Shown: positions 16,869-27,371, counted from the stretch's first letter. The stretch is DNA of 64,000 nt from Actinomyces oris (GCF_006546825.1 NZ_VICC01000004.1:186001-250000), one strand, 5' to 3'. Numbers and translations are program-made. The notes: generated by a model from the sequence alone, not told the origin.

Positions 16869-19469
16869 ATGTTTGAACGCTTTACCGACCGCGCCCGACG
16901 CGTCGTCGTGCTCGCGCAGGACGAGGCGCGGGCCCTGAACCACAACTACATCGGCACCGAGCACCTCCTTCTCGGCCTCATCCACGAGGGCGAGGGAGTG
17001 GCCGCCAAGGCCCTGGAGTCCATGGACATCTCCCTGGACGCCGTGCGCAGCCAGGTCATCGAGATCATCGGCGAGGGACAGTCCGCCCCCACCGGCCACA
17101 TCCCCTTCACGCCGCGCGGCAAGAAGGTCTTCGAGCTCTCCATGCGCGAGGCCCTCCAGCTCGGCCACAACTACATCGGCACCGAGCACCTGCTCCTCGG
17201 CCTCCTGCGCGAGGGCGAGGGCGTGGCCGCCCAGGTCCTGACCAACCTCGGCGGGGACCTGTCCAGCGTGCGCCAGACCGTCATGCAGATGCTCTCGGGC
17301 TACGAGGGCAAGGAGACCGTCAACGCCGGCGGCCCCTCCAAGGAGGGCACGCCCTCGGGCAGTGCCATCCTGGACCAGTTCGGCCGCAACCTCACCGCCG
17401 CCGCCCGCGAGGGCAAGCTGGACCCGGTCATCGGCCGCAAGAAGGAGATGGAGAGGGTCATGCAGGTCCTCTCCCGGCGCACCAAGAACAACCCCGTCCT
17501 CATCGGGGAGCCGGGCGTGGGCAAGACCGCCGTCGTCGAGGGCCTGAGCCAGGCCATCGTCCACGGCGACGTCCCCGAGACCCTGCGCGACAAGCAGCTC
17601 TACTCCCTGGACATGGGCTCGCTCGTGGCCGGCTCGCGCTACCGCGGCGACTTCGAGGAGCGCCTCAAGAAGGTCCTCAAGGAGGTGCGCACTCGCGGCG
17701 ACATCGTCCTGTTCATCGACGAGATCCACACCCTCGTCGGTGCCGGCGCCGCCGAGGGTGCCGTCGACGCCGCCTCCATCCTCAAGCCCATGCTGGCCCG
17801 CGGTGAGCTCCAGACCATCGGGGCCACCACCCTGGACGAGTACCGCAAGATCGAGAAGGACGCCGCCCTGGAGCGCCGCTTCCAGCCGGTGACCGTCGAC
17901 CAGCCCAGCATCGAGGAGACCATCGGGATCCTCACCGGCCTGCGCGACCGCTACGAGGCCTTCCACCGCATCGTCATCACCGACGAGGCCATTGAGGCCG
18001 CCGCCAAGCTCGCCGACCGCTACATCAACGACCGCTTCCTGCCGGACAAGGCCATCGACCTGGTCGACGAGGCCGGTGCCCGCCTGCGCATCCGCCGCAT
18101 GACGGCTCCGCCCGAGCTGCGCGAGATCGATGAGCAGATCGCCCAGGTCAAGCGGGAGAAGGAGTCGGCCATCGACGACCAGGACTTCGAGCGCGCCGCC
18201 TCCCTGCGCGACGACGAGCGCCGCCTGGCCGACGAGCGCGCCGCCAAGGAGAAGGCCTGGAAGTCCGGCGACCTCGACCAGGTCGCCGAGGTCGACGAGG
18301 CGCTCATCGCCGAGGTCCTGGCCATGTCCACCGGCATCCCGGTGGTCAAGCTGACCGAGGCCGAGTCCGCCAAGCTCCTCAACATGGAGGCCGAGCTCCA
18401 CAAGCGCATCATCGGCCAGAACAAGGCCATCGAGGCCCTGTCGAAGTCGATCCGCCGCACCCGTGCCGGCCTGAAGGACCCCAAGCGCCCCGGCGGCTCC
18501 TTCATCTTCGCCGGCCCCACCGGCGTCGGAAAGACCGAGCTGGCCAAGGCCCTGGCGGAGTTCCTGTTCGACGACGAGGACGCCCTCATCCAGCTCGACA
18601 TGTCCGAGTTCGCCGAGAAGCACACGGTCTCGCGGCTCTTCGGCGCCCCTCCCGGCTACGTCGGCTACGACGAGGGCGGCCAGCTCACCGAGAAGGTGCG
18701 CCGTCGGCCCTTCTCCGTGGTCCTGTTCGACGAGGTCGAGAAGGCCCACCCGGACATCTTCAACTCCCTGCTGCAGATCCTGGAAGACGGGCACCTCTCC
18801 GACGCCCAGGGCCGCGTGGTCGACTTCAAGAACACCGTCATCATCATGACCACCAACCTCGGCTCCAAGGACATCGGCAAGTCAGTGGCCACCGGCTTCC
18901 AGTCCACCGAGTCCGGCGCCATGGACTACGAGGAGATGAAGGCCCACGTCAACCGCGAGCTCAAGCAGCAGTTCCGGCCCGAGTTCCTCAACCGCGTCGA
19001 CGACCTCATCGTCTTCCCGCAGCTGACCAAGGAGGAGGTGCGCCAGATCGTCGACCTCATGATCGTGCGCCTCGACAAGCGCCTGGCCGAGCAGCAGATG
19101 ACCATCGAGCTGACCGAGGCCGCCAAGGACCTCCTGGCCGAGCGCGGCTTCGACCCGGTGCTCGGCGCCCGTCCGCTGCGCCGCGCCATCCAGCGCGACA
19201 TCGAGGACGCCCTGAGCGAGAAGATCCTCTTCGGCGAGCTCGAGCGGGGGCAGAAGGTCATCGTCGACGCCGAGGGCGAGTCCATCCTGGGTGAGTTCAT
19301 CTTCCGCGGTGAGCCCTGGGAGCAGGGCGAGGCCGAGGTCGCCGCACTGCGTGAGGCCGAGGACGCCGCGGCCGGTGGTGGGGGTGGGGCCTCCAGCCCG
19401 CTGCGCATCTCCACTCCGCCGATCAGTCGTGGCGGCGGCGCCTCGCCGGCCGCCGAGCCCGGGCGCTGA
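16869..19469 (+). CDS. clpC: ClpC AAA+ unfoldase of the Clp protease
   Basis: 866 residues. Two Clp-N repeats (about 5-145, [14 protein letters not shown] and [15 protein letters not shown]) are followed by AAA-1 with Walker A GEPGVGKT near 213, a UVR/coiled middle region near 425-460, AAA-2 with GPTGVGKT near 549 and the D2-small domain. The C-terminus is a Gly/Ser/Pro-rich tail. ClpC hands unfolded proteins to ClpP and is essential in many actinobacteria. ATG 16869 follows GAGGAGG. It is monocistronic: a HAIR-like operator is upstream and a strong terminator downstream. Confidence 0.97.
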   Translation: MFERFTDRARRVVVLAQDEARALNHNYIGTEHLLLGLIHEGEGVAAKALESMDISLDAVRSQVIEIIGEGQSAPTGHIPFTPRGKKVFELSMREALQLGHNYIGTEHLLLGLLREGEGVAAQVLTNLGGDLSSVRQTVMQMLSGYEGKETVNAGGPSKEGTPSGSAILDQFGRNLTAAAREGKLDPVIGRKKEMERVMQVLSRRTKNNPVLIGEPGVGKTAVVEGLSQAIVHGDVPETLRDKQLYSLDMGSLVAGSRYRGDFEERLKKVLKEVRTRGDIVLFIDEIHTLVGAGAAEGAVDAASILKPMLARGELQTIGATTLDEYRKIEKDAALERRFQPVTVDQPSIEETIGILTGLRDRYEAFHRIVITDEAIEAAAKLADRYINDRFLPDKAIDLVDEAGARLRIRRMTAPPELREIDEQIAQVKREKESAIDDQDFERAASLRDDERRLADERAAKEKAWKSGDLDQVAEVDEALIAEVLAMSTGIPVVKLTEAESAKLLNMEAELHKRIIGQNKAIEALSKSIRRTRAGLKDPKRPGGSFIFAGPTGVGKTELAKALAEFLFDDEDALIQLDMSEFAEKHTVSRLFGAPPGYVGYDEGGQLTEKVRRRPFSVVLFDEVEKAHPDIFNSLLQILEDGHLSDAQGRVVDFKNTVIIMTTNLGSKDIGKSVATGFQSTESGAMDYEEMKAHVNRELKQQFRPEFLNRVDDLIVFPQLTKEEVRQIVDLMIVRLDKRLAEQQMTIELTEAAKDLLAERGFDPVLGARPLRRAIQRDIEDALSEKILFGELERGQKVIVDAEGESILGEFIFRGEPWEQGEAEVAALREAEDAAAGGGGGASSPLRISTPPISRGGGASPAAEPGR

Positions 19470-19514
19470 CCTCGCCGGGCCCCGCCCGGTCCAGTTCCCT
19501 TATCAGTTCCATAC

Positions 19515-19549
19515 GATGGGCCGCAACCCCACTGGGGTTGCGGCCCATC
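19515..19549 (+). terminator. Hairpin terminator after clpC
   Basis: A perfect 16-bp stem (GATGGGCCGCAACCCC and its complement) with a 3-base loop lies 45 bp after the clpC stop. There is no clear T-run, as is common for actinobacterial terminators. Confidence 0.75.
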
Positions 19550-20055
19550 GTCGTCGCTGCGCGTCGGGGCCCTCAGGCTGCAAGGCGCGTTGGCGCGAAC
19601 CGCGGGGAGGCGGTGGGGCCGCCTTGCCCCCGTGCTCATTTTTCCAGGTGGCGACCATGATCGTGGACGCAGGAGTGTGCGGGGTGCAGTTCACGGCTGC
19701 GAATATGCACGGGCCTCATAGTCGCCTGAACTGCGAAGCAAGCACATGAAAAGTGAATGACGCCTGAATGCACTAAGAGAACATTCTGAGAGTTTGGCTT
19801 GACCGTCTCATGTCAGTCCTCTGCCCGATACAGTGGAGTGACGATCCGTCGAAAGTCGTCCCTCGGACATGGTCGATCGGTGTCGTCACCCCGCCCCGCG
19901 CGGGGCCATCTCAACCGCTATCGCCCCTACTCGTCCTCACTGTCCGTACCTGTCCGCCCTCATTCAGACTGCCGCGACACCCCTCGGTCGCGGCGCCGGA
20001 ATGTCCGGCTCGGATCGCCCGTGCGTGCTCACGCATTCTTGGTGCCGCTACTCCC
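19550..20055. other. Intergenic region upstream of the Pel-like genes
   Basis: About 500 bp with no supported gene. It includes an AT-richer stretch (about 19740-19800) that could hold a promoter for the Pel-like genes. An in-frame extension of the next gene to 19810 exists, but it encodes Pro/Arg-rich sequence unlike an N-terminus of a membrane protein. Confidence 0.5.
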
Positions 20056-21504
20056 ATGACCCAACTCAGATACGAACCGCGACATTTCCACCAGCACCGT
20101 TTTCCGCGCCTGCGGACCGCTAACGCTGCTGCGACCCTGAGCGTCCTCGGCGTGGTGGCGGCGGTGCTGCCCTGGGTCGGCTGGCCGAAGCAGGTCACCG
20201 TCGGCGTTCTGGTCCTCACGGTCCTCATCGGCCTGGGGCTGGTCACAGCGCCGCCCACCCGTGCGCTCAAGCGCGGCGGCATCGCCCCGGGGGCCCGCTG
20301 GCACTGGGGTGCGGCAATGCTCCTGGGCATGTCCCCGGCGATCCTGCTGGGCCTGAGCTTCCCCGTCGTGTCCCAGAAGATGGCCGCCAGCACGGTGAGC
20401 GGCATCGGCCTGCCGGTCATCGTCCTGAGCGTGTCAGTGGCCGTGCCCTGGCTCAGCCAGATCATCGGCACCCCCGTCTACCGGCTCCTGGGCGACTCCA
20501 TCGGCCGCGGCCCGCGGGCGGTCCTGGAGCGCTACTGCTCCATCTGGCCGGCGCTGTTCCTGTGGGCACTCCTGCCCACGGCGCTGGAGATCCTCGTCGT
20601 GGCCGCCGTGACCGGCTGGAACCTGCACGTCCTGGGCATCCACACCGCCCTGCTCCTCCTGCACGTCGTCTTCGTCCAGTCGCTCATCGTCGCCGACGTC
20701 GCCGGACGCCGCCGCCTGTGGTCGGTGGGCTGGCTCTGCTACGCCGTCGCACTCGTCGCCGAGCCGACCTGGTGGTACCTGCCCCCGCTGGTGGGAGCCC
20801 TCAGCCAGCTCCTGTCCATGGGGCGCTCTCTGGGAAAGATCCTGCGGCCCCGCGGGGTCGCCACCGGCATCCTCGTGCAGGACATGCTGCGCGGTGCGAT
20901 CCTGGGAGGAGTGCTGTGGTCGGACAAGTTCTTCCTCTTCCTGGGCGCCGGTCGTGACTTCGACGTGGCGCTGGTCTACCTGTGCCTCCAGCCCGCCGTC
21001 GTCGCCTACTGCTACTACTTCGCGGTCACCGCACCCCGGGTCAACACCGAGATCGCCCTGTTCCAGACGGTTCTCAAGCGTGAGGGCATGGCCAGTCTGC
21101 GCGAGCGCGGACGCACACTGCGTCGGCTGCTGGACGCCAGCCTCATCCGCGCCTGCATCGTGGGGGTCGCCGGCGTCATCATCGTCGTGTGCTCCATGGC
21201 GCTCATGTCCATCGAGCAGGTCCCGCTGGTCCTCGAGGTGTGCCTCGCCTCGACCCTGTTCACGGTGCTGACGCTCCTGAGCTACGAGATCGACCACATC
21301 GGCGACTCGACCACCGCCCTGCTCCTGTCCGGCATCCACGTGGCGATCGCCGCGGCTCTGCTGCTCAAGGTGGCCGACGCCGCCGCCTACCTGCCGCTGG
21401 CCGGCGTCGACCTGCTGCTGTGCGCGCTGGGGCTGCTGCTCTACCGCAAGCGGTGGGCCGCACCCGAGTACTCGTTCTTCTGGGGAAAGGCCATGTCCTG
21501 GTGA
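20056..21504 (+). CDS. PelG-like polysaccharide flippase
   Basis: 482 residues from ATG 20056 (MTQLRYEPRH), chosen over upstream starts because the extra sequence is low-complexity. About twelve hydrophobic spans cover the protein, with the MOP/PelG-like central sequence GGVLWSDKFFLFLGAG and the segment AYCYYFAVTAPRVNTEIALFQTVLKREG. PelG-type proteins move the Pel polysaccharide precursor across the membrane. The following gene is a PelF-type glycosyltransferase whose GTG overlaps this stop, which supports the assignment. Divergence from characterised PelG is high, so the substrate may be a different polymer. Confidence 0.72.
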   Translation: MTQLRYEPRHFHQHRFPRLRTANAAATLSVLGVVAAVLPWVGWPKQVTVGVLVLTVLIGLGLVTAPPTRALKRGGIAPGARWHWGAAMLLGMSPAILLGLSFPVVSQKMAASTVSGIGLPVIVLSVSVAVPWLSQIIGTPVYRLLGDSIGRGPRAVLERYCSIWPALFLWALLPTALEILVVAAVTGWNLHVLGIHTALLLLHVVFVQSLIVADVAGRRRLWSVGWLCYAVALVAEPTWWYLPPLVGALSQLLSMGRSLGKILRPRGVATGILVQDMLRGAILGGVLWSDKFFLFLGAGRDFDVALVYLCLQPAVVAYCYYFAVTAPRVNTEIALFQTVLKREGMASLRERGRTLRRLLDASLIRACIVGVAGVIIVVCSMALMSIEQVPLVLEVCLASTLFTVLTLLSYEIDHIGDSTTALLLSGIHVAIAAALLLKVADAAAYLPLAGVDLLLCALGLLLYRKRWAAPEYSFFWGKAMSW

Positions 21505-24080
21505 GCTCGTCATCCTCCTTCCGCGCCCGCCTGGAGAGCCTTCCGCTGCGCTACTCGGCTCCCGCCGGCGGCTACGCCCCGATGCCCAGTCCCGACGACG
21601 CCCCCGGCATCGGCGACCGGGGCGAGGAGACCGGCCCCAGGATCAAGGTCGGCCCCGACGGATACGGCGTCGTCGTCACCACCGGCGGCGCCCTGAGCGG
21701 ACCCTCGGCCGCCACCCCCTCCGCAGGCTCGCCCGCCGCCCCTTCGACTGACCCGCCCGTCACCGAACCGGTCGCCGAGCCGGCCGCAGCCTCGGCCTCC
21801 ACTCCTGAGATCCCGGCTCCTGAGATCCCGGCCGTGCCGATCTACGGCGTCGTCCAGACCCCGGCGCCGGCCGGCTACGGAGTGGTCCAGCCCCGACCCA
21901 AGAGTCCGGAGCCGACCTCCCCGCAGAGCCCCGACGTCCTCGACTCCCCGATCTTCGGCGCGGTGAGCTCGGCCGCGCCGGCTGCCTCGGGCGCCTCGGC
22001 CTCCTCACCAGTGGAGCCGGCCGCCCCCCGCTCCACCGCGTCGGAGCCACTTGTTGACGCCGAAGCCCCTGCCGTCCCTGCTGCCCCCGCCACCTTGGCC
22101 TCCGACGCCGCTGCAGCCGGAGCGCCCTCTGAGCCCTCCGTGCCCCCGGTGCACGGCGATTCCTCGGTCCCCGCCGAGCCTGCCCCGCAGGAGGCGGACC
22201 GGCCGAAGCCCTCGGCCCCCGCCGAGCCTGCCCCGCAGGAGTCCGTCCTCCCACAGCTCGACCAGCCCGAGGCCCAGCAGCCCCAGCAGCCCCCCGCACC
22301 CACCGCCATCGCCTGGGAGTCCGTGGCCTCGGCCGCCTCCCACGCCGCCGCCATCCCCCTGTCCCAGCAGCAGGCCGCCCAGGAGGAGGCCGAGGACGAG
22401 GAGGCCTCCGCCGGCGCGGCCGAGCTGCTCCCGCCCCCCGAGGAGCCGGAGCCCGAGGCCGATGAGCAGGTCCTGCCTGACGGCGTCCCCGAGGACGGCG
22501 TGTACGTGGACGTCGACGTCGCCATCGTCATGGAGTCCACCTACCCCTACCTCAAGGGCGGGGTATCGGCGGTGGTCCACGACATCATCACCGGCAACCC
22601 GGACCTCACCTTCGGGATCATCCACATCACCTGGGACTCCCACTCGCCCTTCAAGGATCTGTACGGCATGCCGGACAACGTCGCCTGGGTGAAGGTCCTC
22701 TACCTGTCCATGGAGGAGCACCAGGAGGACTTCCTGCGCGCCCGCCCGCGCGACCTGCGCATGAACCGCCGCCAGCGCCGCGAACTGTCCCGGCGCATCC
22801 TGGGGGCCCTGCTCGCCCTGGCCCAGGACGGTCAGACCGAGCCGCTGTGGGACCTCATCAGCGAGGGCCTGAGCGCCTCGCGCCGCTACCCGGTCTGGGC
22901 GATCCTGGGCACGCGCGAGTTCATGGAGGCTTACCACGACATGATGCCGGACCTGGGGATGTCGATGACCGACATCTTCTGGTGCCTGCGCGACTTCTTC
23001 TCCCTGGCCTACGCGGTCCTGGCCGAACCGGTCCCGCGCGCCCAGGTCTACCACGCCCACACCACCGGCTACGCCATGCTGCTGGGCGTCAACGCCGCCC
23101 GCGAGCACGGCACCAAGGTGCTGCTGACCGAGCACAACCTCTACGTGCGCGACACCGTCAACACCCTCCTGGAACGCCGGCTGGACCTCAACGTCAGGCT
23201 CACCGACTACCGCACCTTCGACGTCACCGGCCGCGAGCGCATGTGGATGGCCTGGTGGCTGGAGATGGGGCGCCTGTGCTACCCCTACGCCTACGCCTCC
23301 ACCTACCTCTACCCTCGGGCCATCACCGAGGCCAATGAGCTCGGCGGTGACTCCGGGCGAGCCATCGTCATCCCCAACGGCATCGTCACCTCGGAGTTCG
23401 ACGCCTCCTACGCCGAGCGCCTGGCCGCCATCGAGGAGATCAAGAAGGAGGGCGCGGACAAGCACCTGTGGAAGCTGGTGTACATCGCCCGCGTCGTACC
23501 CATCAAGGGGCTGCTGGACATGATCGACTCGGTGCGCCTCATGGTGGACCGGGGCCTGAACATCCACCTGGACGTGTGCGGGCCCACCGAGCACATGCCC
23601 TCCTACTTCGAGCAGTGCCTGACCCGCATCGTCGAGCAGGGCCTGGAGAGCGTCATCACCATCCGCGGGACCGTCAAGGTCCGTGAGCTCCTGCCTGAGT
23701 TCGACCTGTTCGTCCTGCCCAGCTACAACGAGGGCCTGCCGGTCGTCTCCCTGGAGACCATGGGGGCCGGCATCCCCACGGTGAGCACCGACGTCGGCGC
23801 CGTGCGCTCCGTCGTCGAGGACATGATCGTCACCGAAGAGGGGGAGACCTGGGACCCCTGCGGCATCATCATCGAGCCCGGTGACCCCGCCGTCATGGCG
23901 GACAAGGTCCAGGAGGTCATCAGCGACGTCGATCTCTACGAGCGCCTGAGCCTCAACGCCCGCGGCCGCGTGGAGGCAGCCTACGACCTGGTCAAGGTCA
24001 ACGCCTCCTACAACAAGATCTACCGTCAGGGCGGTGCCGGCGAGCAGACCGGCGCCCGCGCCGACCGAGGAGGAGCATGA
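21501..24080 (+). CDS. PelF-like GT4 glycosyltransferase with long disordered N-terminus
   Basis: 859 residues from GTG 21501, which overlaps the pelG-like stop and follows GGGAAAGG. Residues 1 to about 335 are Pro/Ala/Ser/Glu-rich and probably disordered, with repeated VPAEPAPQE-type segments. The catalytic part begins at VDVAIVMESTYPYLKGGVSAVV, the PelF hallmark, and has the Rossmann glycosyltransferase elements KLVYIARVVPIKGLLDMI and the donor-binding SYNEGLPVVSLETMGAG. Expected role: cytosolic polymerisation of a Pel-like polysaccharide exported by the upstream membrane protein. The N-terminal extension is not part of characterised PelF and is the odd feature here. Confidence 0.85.
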   Translation: MSSSSSFRARLESLPLRYSAPAGGYAPMPSPDDAPGIGDRGEETGPRIKVGPDGYGVVVTTGGALSGPSAATPSAGSPAAPSTDPPVTEPVAEPAAASASTPEIPAPEIPAVPIYGVVQTPAPAGYGVVQPRPKSPEPTSPQSPDVLDSPIFGAVSSAAPAASGASASSPVEPAAPRSTASEPLVDAEAPAVPAAPATLASDAAAAGAPSEPSVPPVHGDSSVPAEPAPQEADRPKPSAPAEPAPQESVLPQLDQPEAQQPQQPPAPTAIAWESVASAASHAAAIPLSQQQAAQEEAEDEEASAGAAELLPPPEEPEPEADEQVLPDGVPEDGVYVDVDVAIVMESTYPYLKGGVSAVVHDIITGNPDLTFGIIHITWDSHSPFKDLYGMPDNVAWVKVLYLSMEEHQEDFLRARPRDLRMNRRQRRELSRRILGALLALAQDGQTEPLWDLISEGLSASRRYPVWAILGTREFMEAYHDMMPDLGMSMTDIFWCLRDFFSLAYAVLAEPVPRAQVYHAHTTGYAMLLGVNAAREHGTKVLLTEHNLYVRDTVNTLLERRLDLNVRLTDYRTFDVTGRERMWMAWWLEMGRLCYPYAYASTYLYPRAITEANELGGDSGRAIVIPNGIVTSEFDASYAERLAAIEEIKKEGADKHLWKLVYIARVVPIKGLLDMIDSVRLMVDRGLNIHLDVCGPTEHMPSYFEQCLTRIVEQGLESVITIRGTVKVRELLPEFDLFVLPSYNEGLPVVSLETMGAGIPTVSTDVGAVRSVVEDMIVTEEGETWDPCGIIIEPGDPAVMADKVQEVISDVDLYERLSLNARGRVEAAYDLVKVNASYNKIYRQGGAGEQTGARADRGGA

Positions 24081-25186
24081 GGAGCAGCACCGGCGGCGTC
24101 GGCGCCTGGATCCGTTACGGAAACCCGCTCGAGCCCGGGGAGCTGGACTTCGCGATCGCCCACTACCGGGCCGCGATCCTCCAGCCCTGGGAGACCGAGG
24201 CAGCAGCCCGCCTCAAGGAGGCGCGACCGGACATGACGGTCCTGGCCTACCGGTGCCTGTCCTCCACGCGAGACTTCGAGCCGGACTCCATGCGCGCCTC
24301 CGGGCTGTCCTACCGCGAGGCCCTCCGCCGCGGTTGGCTCGCCAGGCGTGACAACGGCGACCTGGTCGAGTGGAACACCTACCCCGGCCACTTCCAGGCC
24401 CGTGTGTGGGACCCCGACTACCGCGCCCGCTGGGTGGAGGAGGTCTGCCAGGCCACCGCTGAGACCGCCTTCGACGGCGTCATGGCGGACAACGACGTCT
24501 TCGACGACTACTACGGCCTGGACCTCCCCCTGGACGGAATCGCCGACACCGCCGCCCTGCGCGCCGAGCTGAACATCTTCGTGGACCAGGCCGGTGCCGG
24601 CCTCAACGGCGTCGGCAAGATCCTCATCCCCAACGTGGCCGAGGCCCGCCGGGAACCCGGCCGCTGGGAGCGCCACTCGGCCTGGGGTGGTGGCTTCGAC
24701 GAGTGCTGGCTGGGCTGGGGGGACCATCACCTCTTCGATGAGGCCACGGCCCTGGCCCAGATTCACGAGCTGCGAGGGCCGGGCCTGTCCATCGTGCGCA
24801 CGCCCGACGGCGGGGGCGGCGGCTCCATGTCCGGTGCCCGCACGTCCCCCGGCCTCTACGGGCTGGCGGCCTTCTGGGTCTTCGGGGGAGGGGAGGGCGC
24901 CTACACGGCCACCGGTCACGACGACTACTCCCGCACTGCCTGGTTCCCCGCCCTCGACGCCGACCTGGGGCGCCCGCTGGGACGGCCCCGGAGGACCTCG
25001 GGCGCCTGGGTGCGCGAGTTCGAGGGCGGAGTGGCCGCCGTCGCGCTCGGCGAGGAGGGAGGCGGCACCGTGCGTCTCCCGGCGGGCCTCAGGTCACCGG
25101 GGCCCACCGGGGACCCGGACGGTGAGGCGCTGGCTCTGGAGGTGCCCCTCAGCGCGCATTGTGGGATGATTGCCCTGCGTGCATGA
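24077..25186 (+). CDS. Putative glycoside hydrolase of a GHL-type TIM barrel family
   Basis: 369 residues; ATG 24077 overlaps the glycosyltransferase stop (ATGA). Barrel-like elements include GVGAWIRYGNPLEPGELDFA at the start, TVLAYRCLSSTRDF, and FDGVMADNDVFDDYYG, whose acidic residues are catalytic candidates. The sequence resembles hypothetical glycosyl hydrolase families such as GHL15. There is no signal peptide, so it may act on cytosolic intermediates or leave by a non-standard route. In Pel systems a glycoside hydrolase (PelA) accompanies PelF and PelG, and this gene may fill that place. The substrate is unknown. Confidence 0.65.
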   Translation: MRSSTGGVGAWIRYGNPLEPGELDFAIAHYRAAILQPWETEAAARLKEARPDMTVLAYRCLSSTRDFEPDSMRASGLSYREALRRGWLARRDNGDLVEWNTYPGHFQARVWDPDYRARWVEEVCQATAETAFDGVMADNDVFDDYYGLDLPLDGIADTAALRAELNIFVDQAGAGLNGVGKILIPNVAEARREPGRWERHSAWGGGFDECWLGWGDHHLFDEATALAQIHELRGPGLSIVRTPDGGGGGSMSGARTSPGLYGLAAFWVFGGGEGAYTATGHDDYSRTAWFPALDADLGRPLGRPRRTSGAWVREFEGGVAAVALGEEGGGTVRLPAGLRSPGPTGDPDGEALALEVPLSAHCGMIALRA

Positions 25187-25388
25187 GTCATGACCCGGTC
25201 CGGCTCGTGCGAGATCCGATAAGGGGACTAAAGACCTGTCAAACGTTAGTCATGTTGGGTGGATCATTGACCTGCTTGACTTCCTGAGATCCCCGCCGTC
25301 CCGTACAGCGTTCTCTCGGGCAGGAAGTGCGGCGTCCGTCTCGGGCGGCGTCGACAGAGTTCCACAGGACCCAGGACAAGGATGACCT

Positions 25389-26801
25389 ATGGCACAGACT
25401 TCCCAGAATAGCGCGGCGGACATCGCGCACAAGCCCATGATGAGCACTGCTCAGATCCTGCTGATGAACGTCGGATTCTTCGGCATCCAGTACTCCTTCG
25501 GCATGCAGCAGAACGCCATGTCGCCCATTTACCAGTTCCTCGGGGCTTCCGCTGACGAGATCCCCATCCTCAATCTGGCCGGACCCGTCACCGGCCTGCT
25601 CGTCCAACCGCTCATCGGGGCGCTCTCGGACCGGACCTGGAGCGAGAAGTGGGGACGCCGTAAGCCCTTCTTCCTGATCGGGGCCGTCGGCTGCTCCGTG
25701 TTCCTGTTCCTCATGCCCTTCGTCACCGCCGTGTGGATGGCGGTGCTGTGCCTGTGGCTGCTGGACGTCTCGAACAACACGGCCATGGAGCCCTACCGGG
25801 CCTTCATCGGCGACCGCCTGCCCTCCAAGCAGCTCGCCAAGGGCTTCCTCGCCCAGTCCCTGTTCATCGGCGCCGGCTCGGCCCTGGCCGCCGGGACCCT
25901 CGTCGTTCTGGAGAAGACCCTGGCGGGCGCCACCGCCGCCGGCATCCCCTACTGGGTCTTCGGCGCCTTCATGGTGGGCTCGGTGTGCTCCATCGGCTCG
26001 GTGCTCATCTCGGTGCTCTCCACCAAGGAGCTGCCGCCCACGCCGGAGGGCTTGGTCGAGCTCGAGCGCAAGAAGCGGGAGGAGGGCCCCTTCGGCTTCG
26101 TCAAGGACATCGGCGTCGCCATCGTCGAGATGCCCCGCGGCCTGAAGAAGATGGCCCTGGTCTACCTCTTCCAGTGGTACGCCATGAACGTCTTCTGGCA
26201 GTACCTGGGCCTCATGTGCGCCGTCACCTACTTCGGCGTGAACCTGTCCGACCCGGGGTACGCCAAGACCGAGGCCTTCAACAACGCCTCCGGCTTCGCC
26301 ACCGGGCTCATGGTCGTCTACTACGTCTCCTGCACGGTCGTCGCCCTCTTCCTGGCGCGACTGGCCAACCGCATCGGCCCCAAGCACGTCCACACCGCGG
26401 CGCTGTGCCTCGCCGCCGTCTGCCTGGTCCTGCTCACCCGCATCGGCAGCCCCGGCCACACCGCGGTCCTCTACCTGCCCATGATCGGCATTGGTGTGGC
26501 CTGGGCTTCTATTACGGGCGTACCCTACATCATGGCCATTGAGATGATCCGCAAGGAGCGCCGAGGCGTCTACATGGGCGTTATCAATATGATGATCGTC
26601 ATCCCCCAGTTCCTCCAGACCCTCACCTTCGGTCCCATTTACAAGCACCTGCTCGGCGATCACCCGGTCAACGCCATGCTCTTCGTCGCAGTCTTCCTCG
26701 TCATCGCCAGTCTGCTCATCGAGTGGATCGACACCGTCAAGGACGCGGACCCGCGGGTGCGCGCCGCCGCCGTGTCCGCCACTGAGACTGCCGTGGCCTG
26801 A
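25389..26801 (+). CDS. MFS sugar transporter of the GPH/SLC45-like type
   Basis: 470 residues, about twelve spans. The loop SDRTWSEKWGRRKPFFLIG is the conserved cytoplasmic motif of sucrose/maltose-type proton symporters, and IEMIRKERRGVYMGVINMM matches the second-half loop. The start MAQTSQNS at 25389 follows AAGGA; ATG 25383 is out of frame. A 28-bp gap to the universal stress protein gene suggests co-transcription. The substrate is probably a disaccharide or glycoside, by family. Confidence 0.88.
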   Translation: MAQTSQNSAADIAHKPMMSTAQILLMNVGFFGIQYSFGMQQNAMSPIYQFLGASADEIPILNLAGPVTGLLVQPLIGALSDRTWSEKWGRRKPFFLIGAVGCSVFLFLMPFVTAVWMAVLCLWLLDVSNNTAMEPYRAFIGDRLPSKQLAKGFLAQSLFIGAGSALAAGTLVVLEKTLAGATAAGIPYWVFGAFMVGSVCSIGSVLISVLSTKELPPTPEGLVELERKKREEGPFGFVKDIGVAIVEMPRGLKKMALVYLFQWYAMNVFWQYLGLMCAVTYFGVNLSDPGYAKTEAFNNASGFATGLMVVYYVSCTVVALFLARLANRIGPKHVHTAALCLAAVCLVLLTRIGSPGHTAVLYLPMIGIGVAWASITGVPYIMAIEMIRKERRGVYMGVINMMIVIPQFLQTLTFGPIYKHLLGDHPVNAMLFVAVFLVIASLLIEWIDTVKDADPRVRAAAVSATETAVA

Positions 26802-26829
26802 CCGGGTGCCCCACGAAAGGATGTCATCC

Positions 26830-27276
26830 GTGACCTATACCACCATTGTCGCCGGAGTCGGCGATGTCGAGGCGAACACCCACGTCATCGATCGCGCCTG
26901 CGAGATGGCTCGCCTGTGCGGCGCCGCTCTTCTCCTCGTCGCCGGCTTCGACCCCGTCTCGGCGCGGGACAAGGCTCGCATCAACGAGTCCGCCCCCGTC
27001 GCCGATGTGCGGGTCGGGCTCACCGAGGACCAGGCCTACGCCGTCGTCGAGAAGGCGCGTGATACCGCCGTTGAGCGCGGCGTCGCCCTCGCCCAGGGCG
27101 TCGTCGTCGAGGGCACGGCGGTCAATGCCGTCACCCTCGTCACCTTGGAGACCGAGGCGGACCTCGTCATCGTCGGATCCAAAGGCGTCGATTCGCTGTT
27201 CGGCCGTATCTTCGGAGCCGTCTCCGTCCAGGTGCTCCGCAAGTCGAAGTGCGACGTCCTCGTCGTCGTTCCCTAG
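26830..27276 (+). CDS. Universal stress protein (UspA family)
   Basis: 148 residues from GTG 26830, selected because GAAAGGA lies 8 bases upstream; ATG 26821 would sit directly on that site. The Usp fold is complete: TTIVAGVGDVEANTHVIDRACEMA at the start and the ATP-binding G-S-K-G-V-D-S-LFGRIFGAVSVQVLRKSKCDVLVV at the end (G-2x-G-9x-G-type). It probably binds ATP and belongs to the transporter operon. A strong hairpin follows 51 bp after the stop. Confidence 0.9.
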   Translation: MTYTTIVAGVGDVEANTHVIDRACEMARLCGAALLLVAGFDPVSARDKARINESAPVADVRVGLTEDQAYAVVEKARDTAVERGVALAQGVVVEGTAVNAVTLVTLETEADLVIVGSKGVDSLFGRIFGAVSVQVLRKSKCDVLVVVP

Positions 27277-27327
27277 TCGCCGGATAGACGTCGGACGCAC
27301 GCGTCGGATCCTGCGCGATCGGACCGG

Positions 27328-27371
27328 CGGCGGATGCCCGCCACGCGGAAGTGTGGCGGGCATCCGCCGCT
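27328..27371 (+). terminator. Rho-independent terminator after the usp gene
   Basis: A perfect 18-bp stem (GCGGCGGATGCCCGCCAC and complement) with an 8-base loop, followed within a few bases by TTTT. Confidence 0.85.

Noticed and set aside
16863-18794. 643-codon minus-strand frame opposite clpC
   Set aside because: Antisense shadow of clpC; the product has no domain-like sequence.
19810-20055. 82-codon N-terminal extension of the PelG-like protein
   Set aside because: Pro/Arg-rich sequence with no ribosome site at its start; ATG 20056 gives a normal membrane-protein N-terminus.
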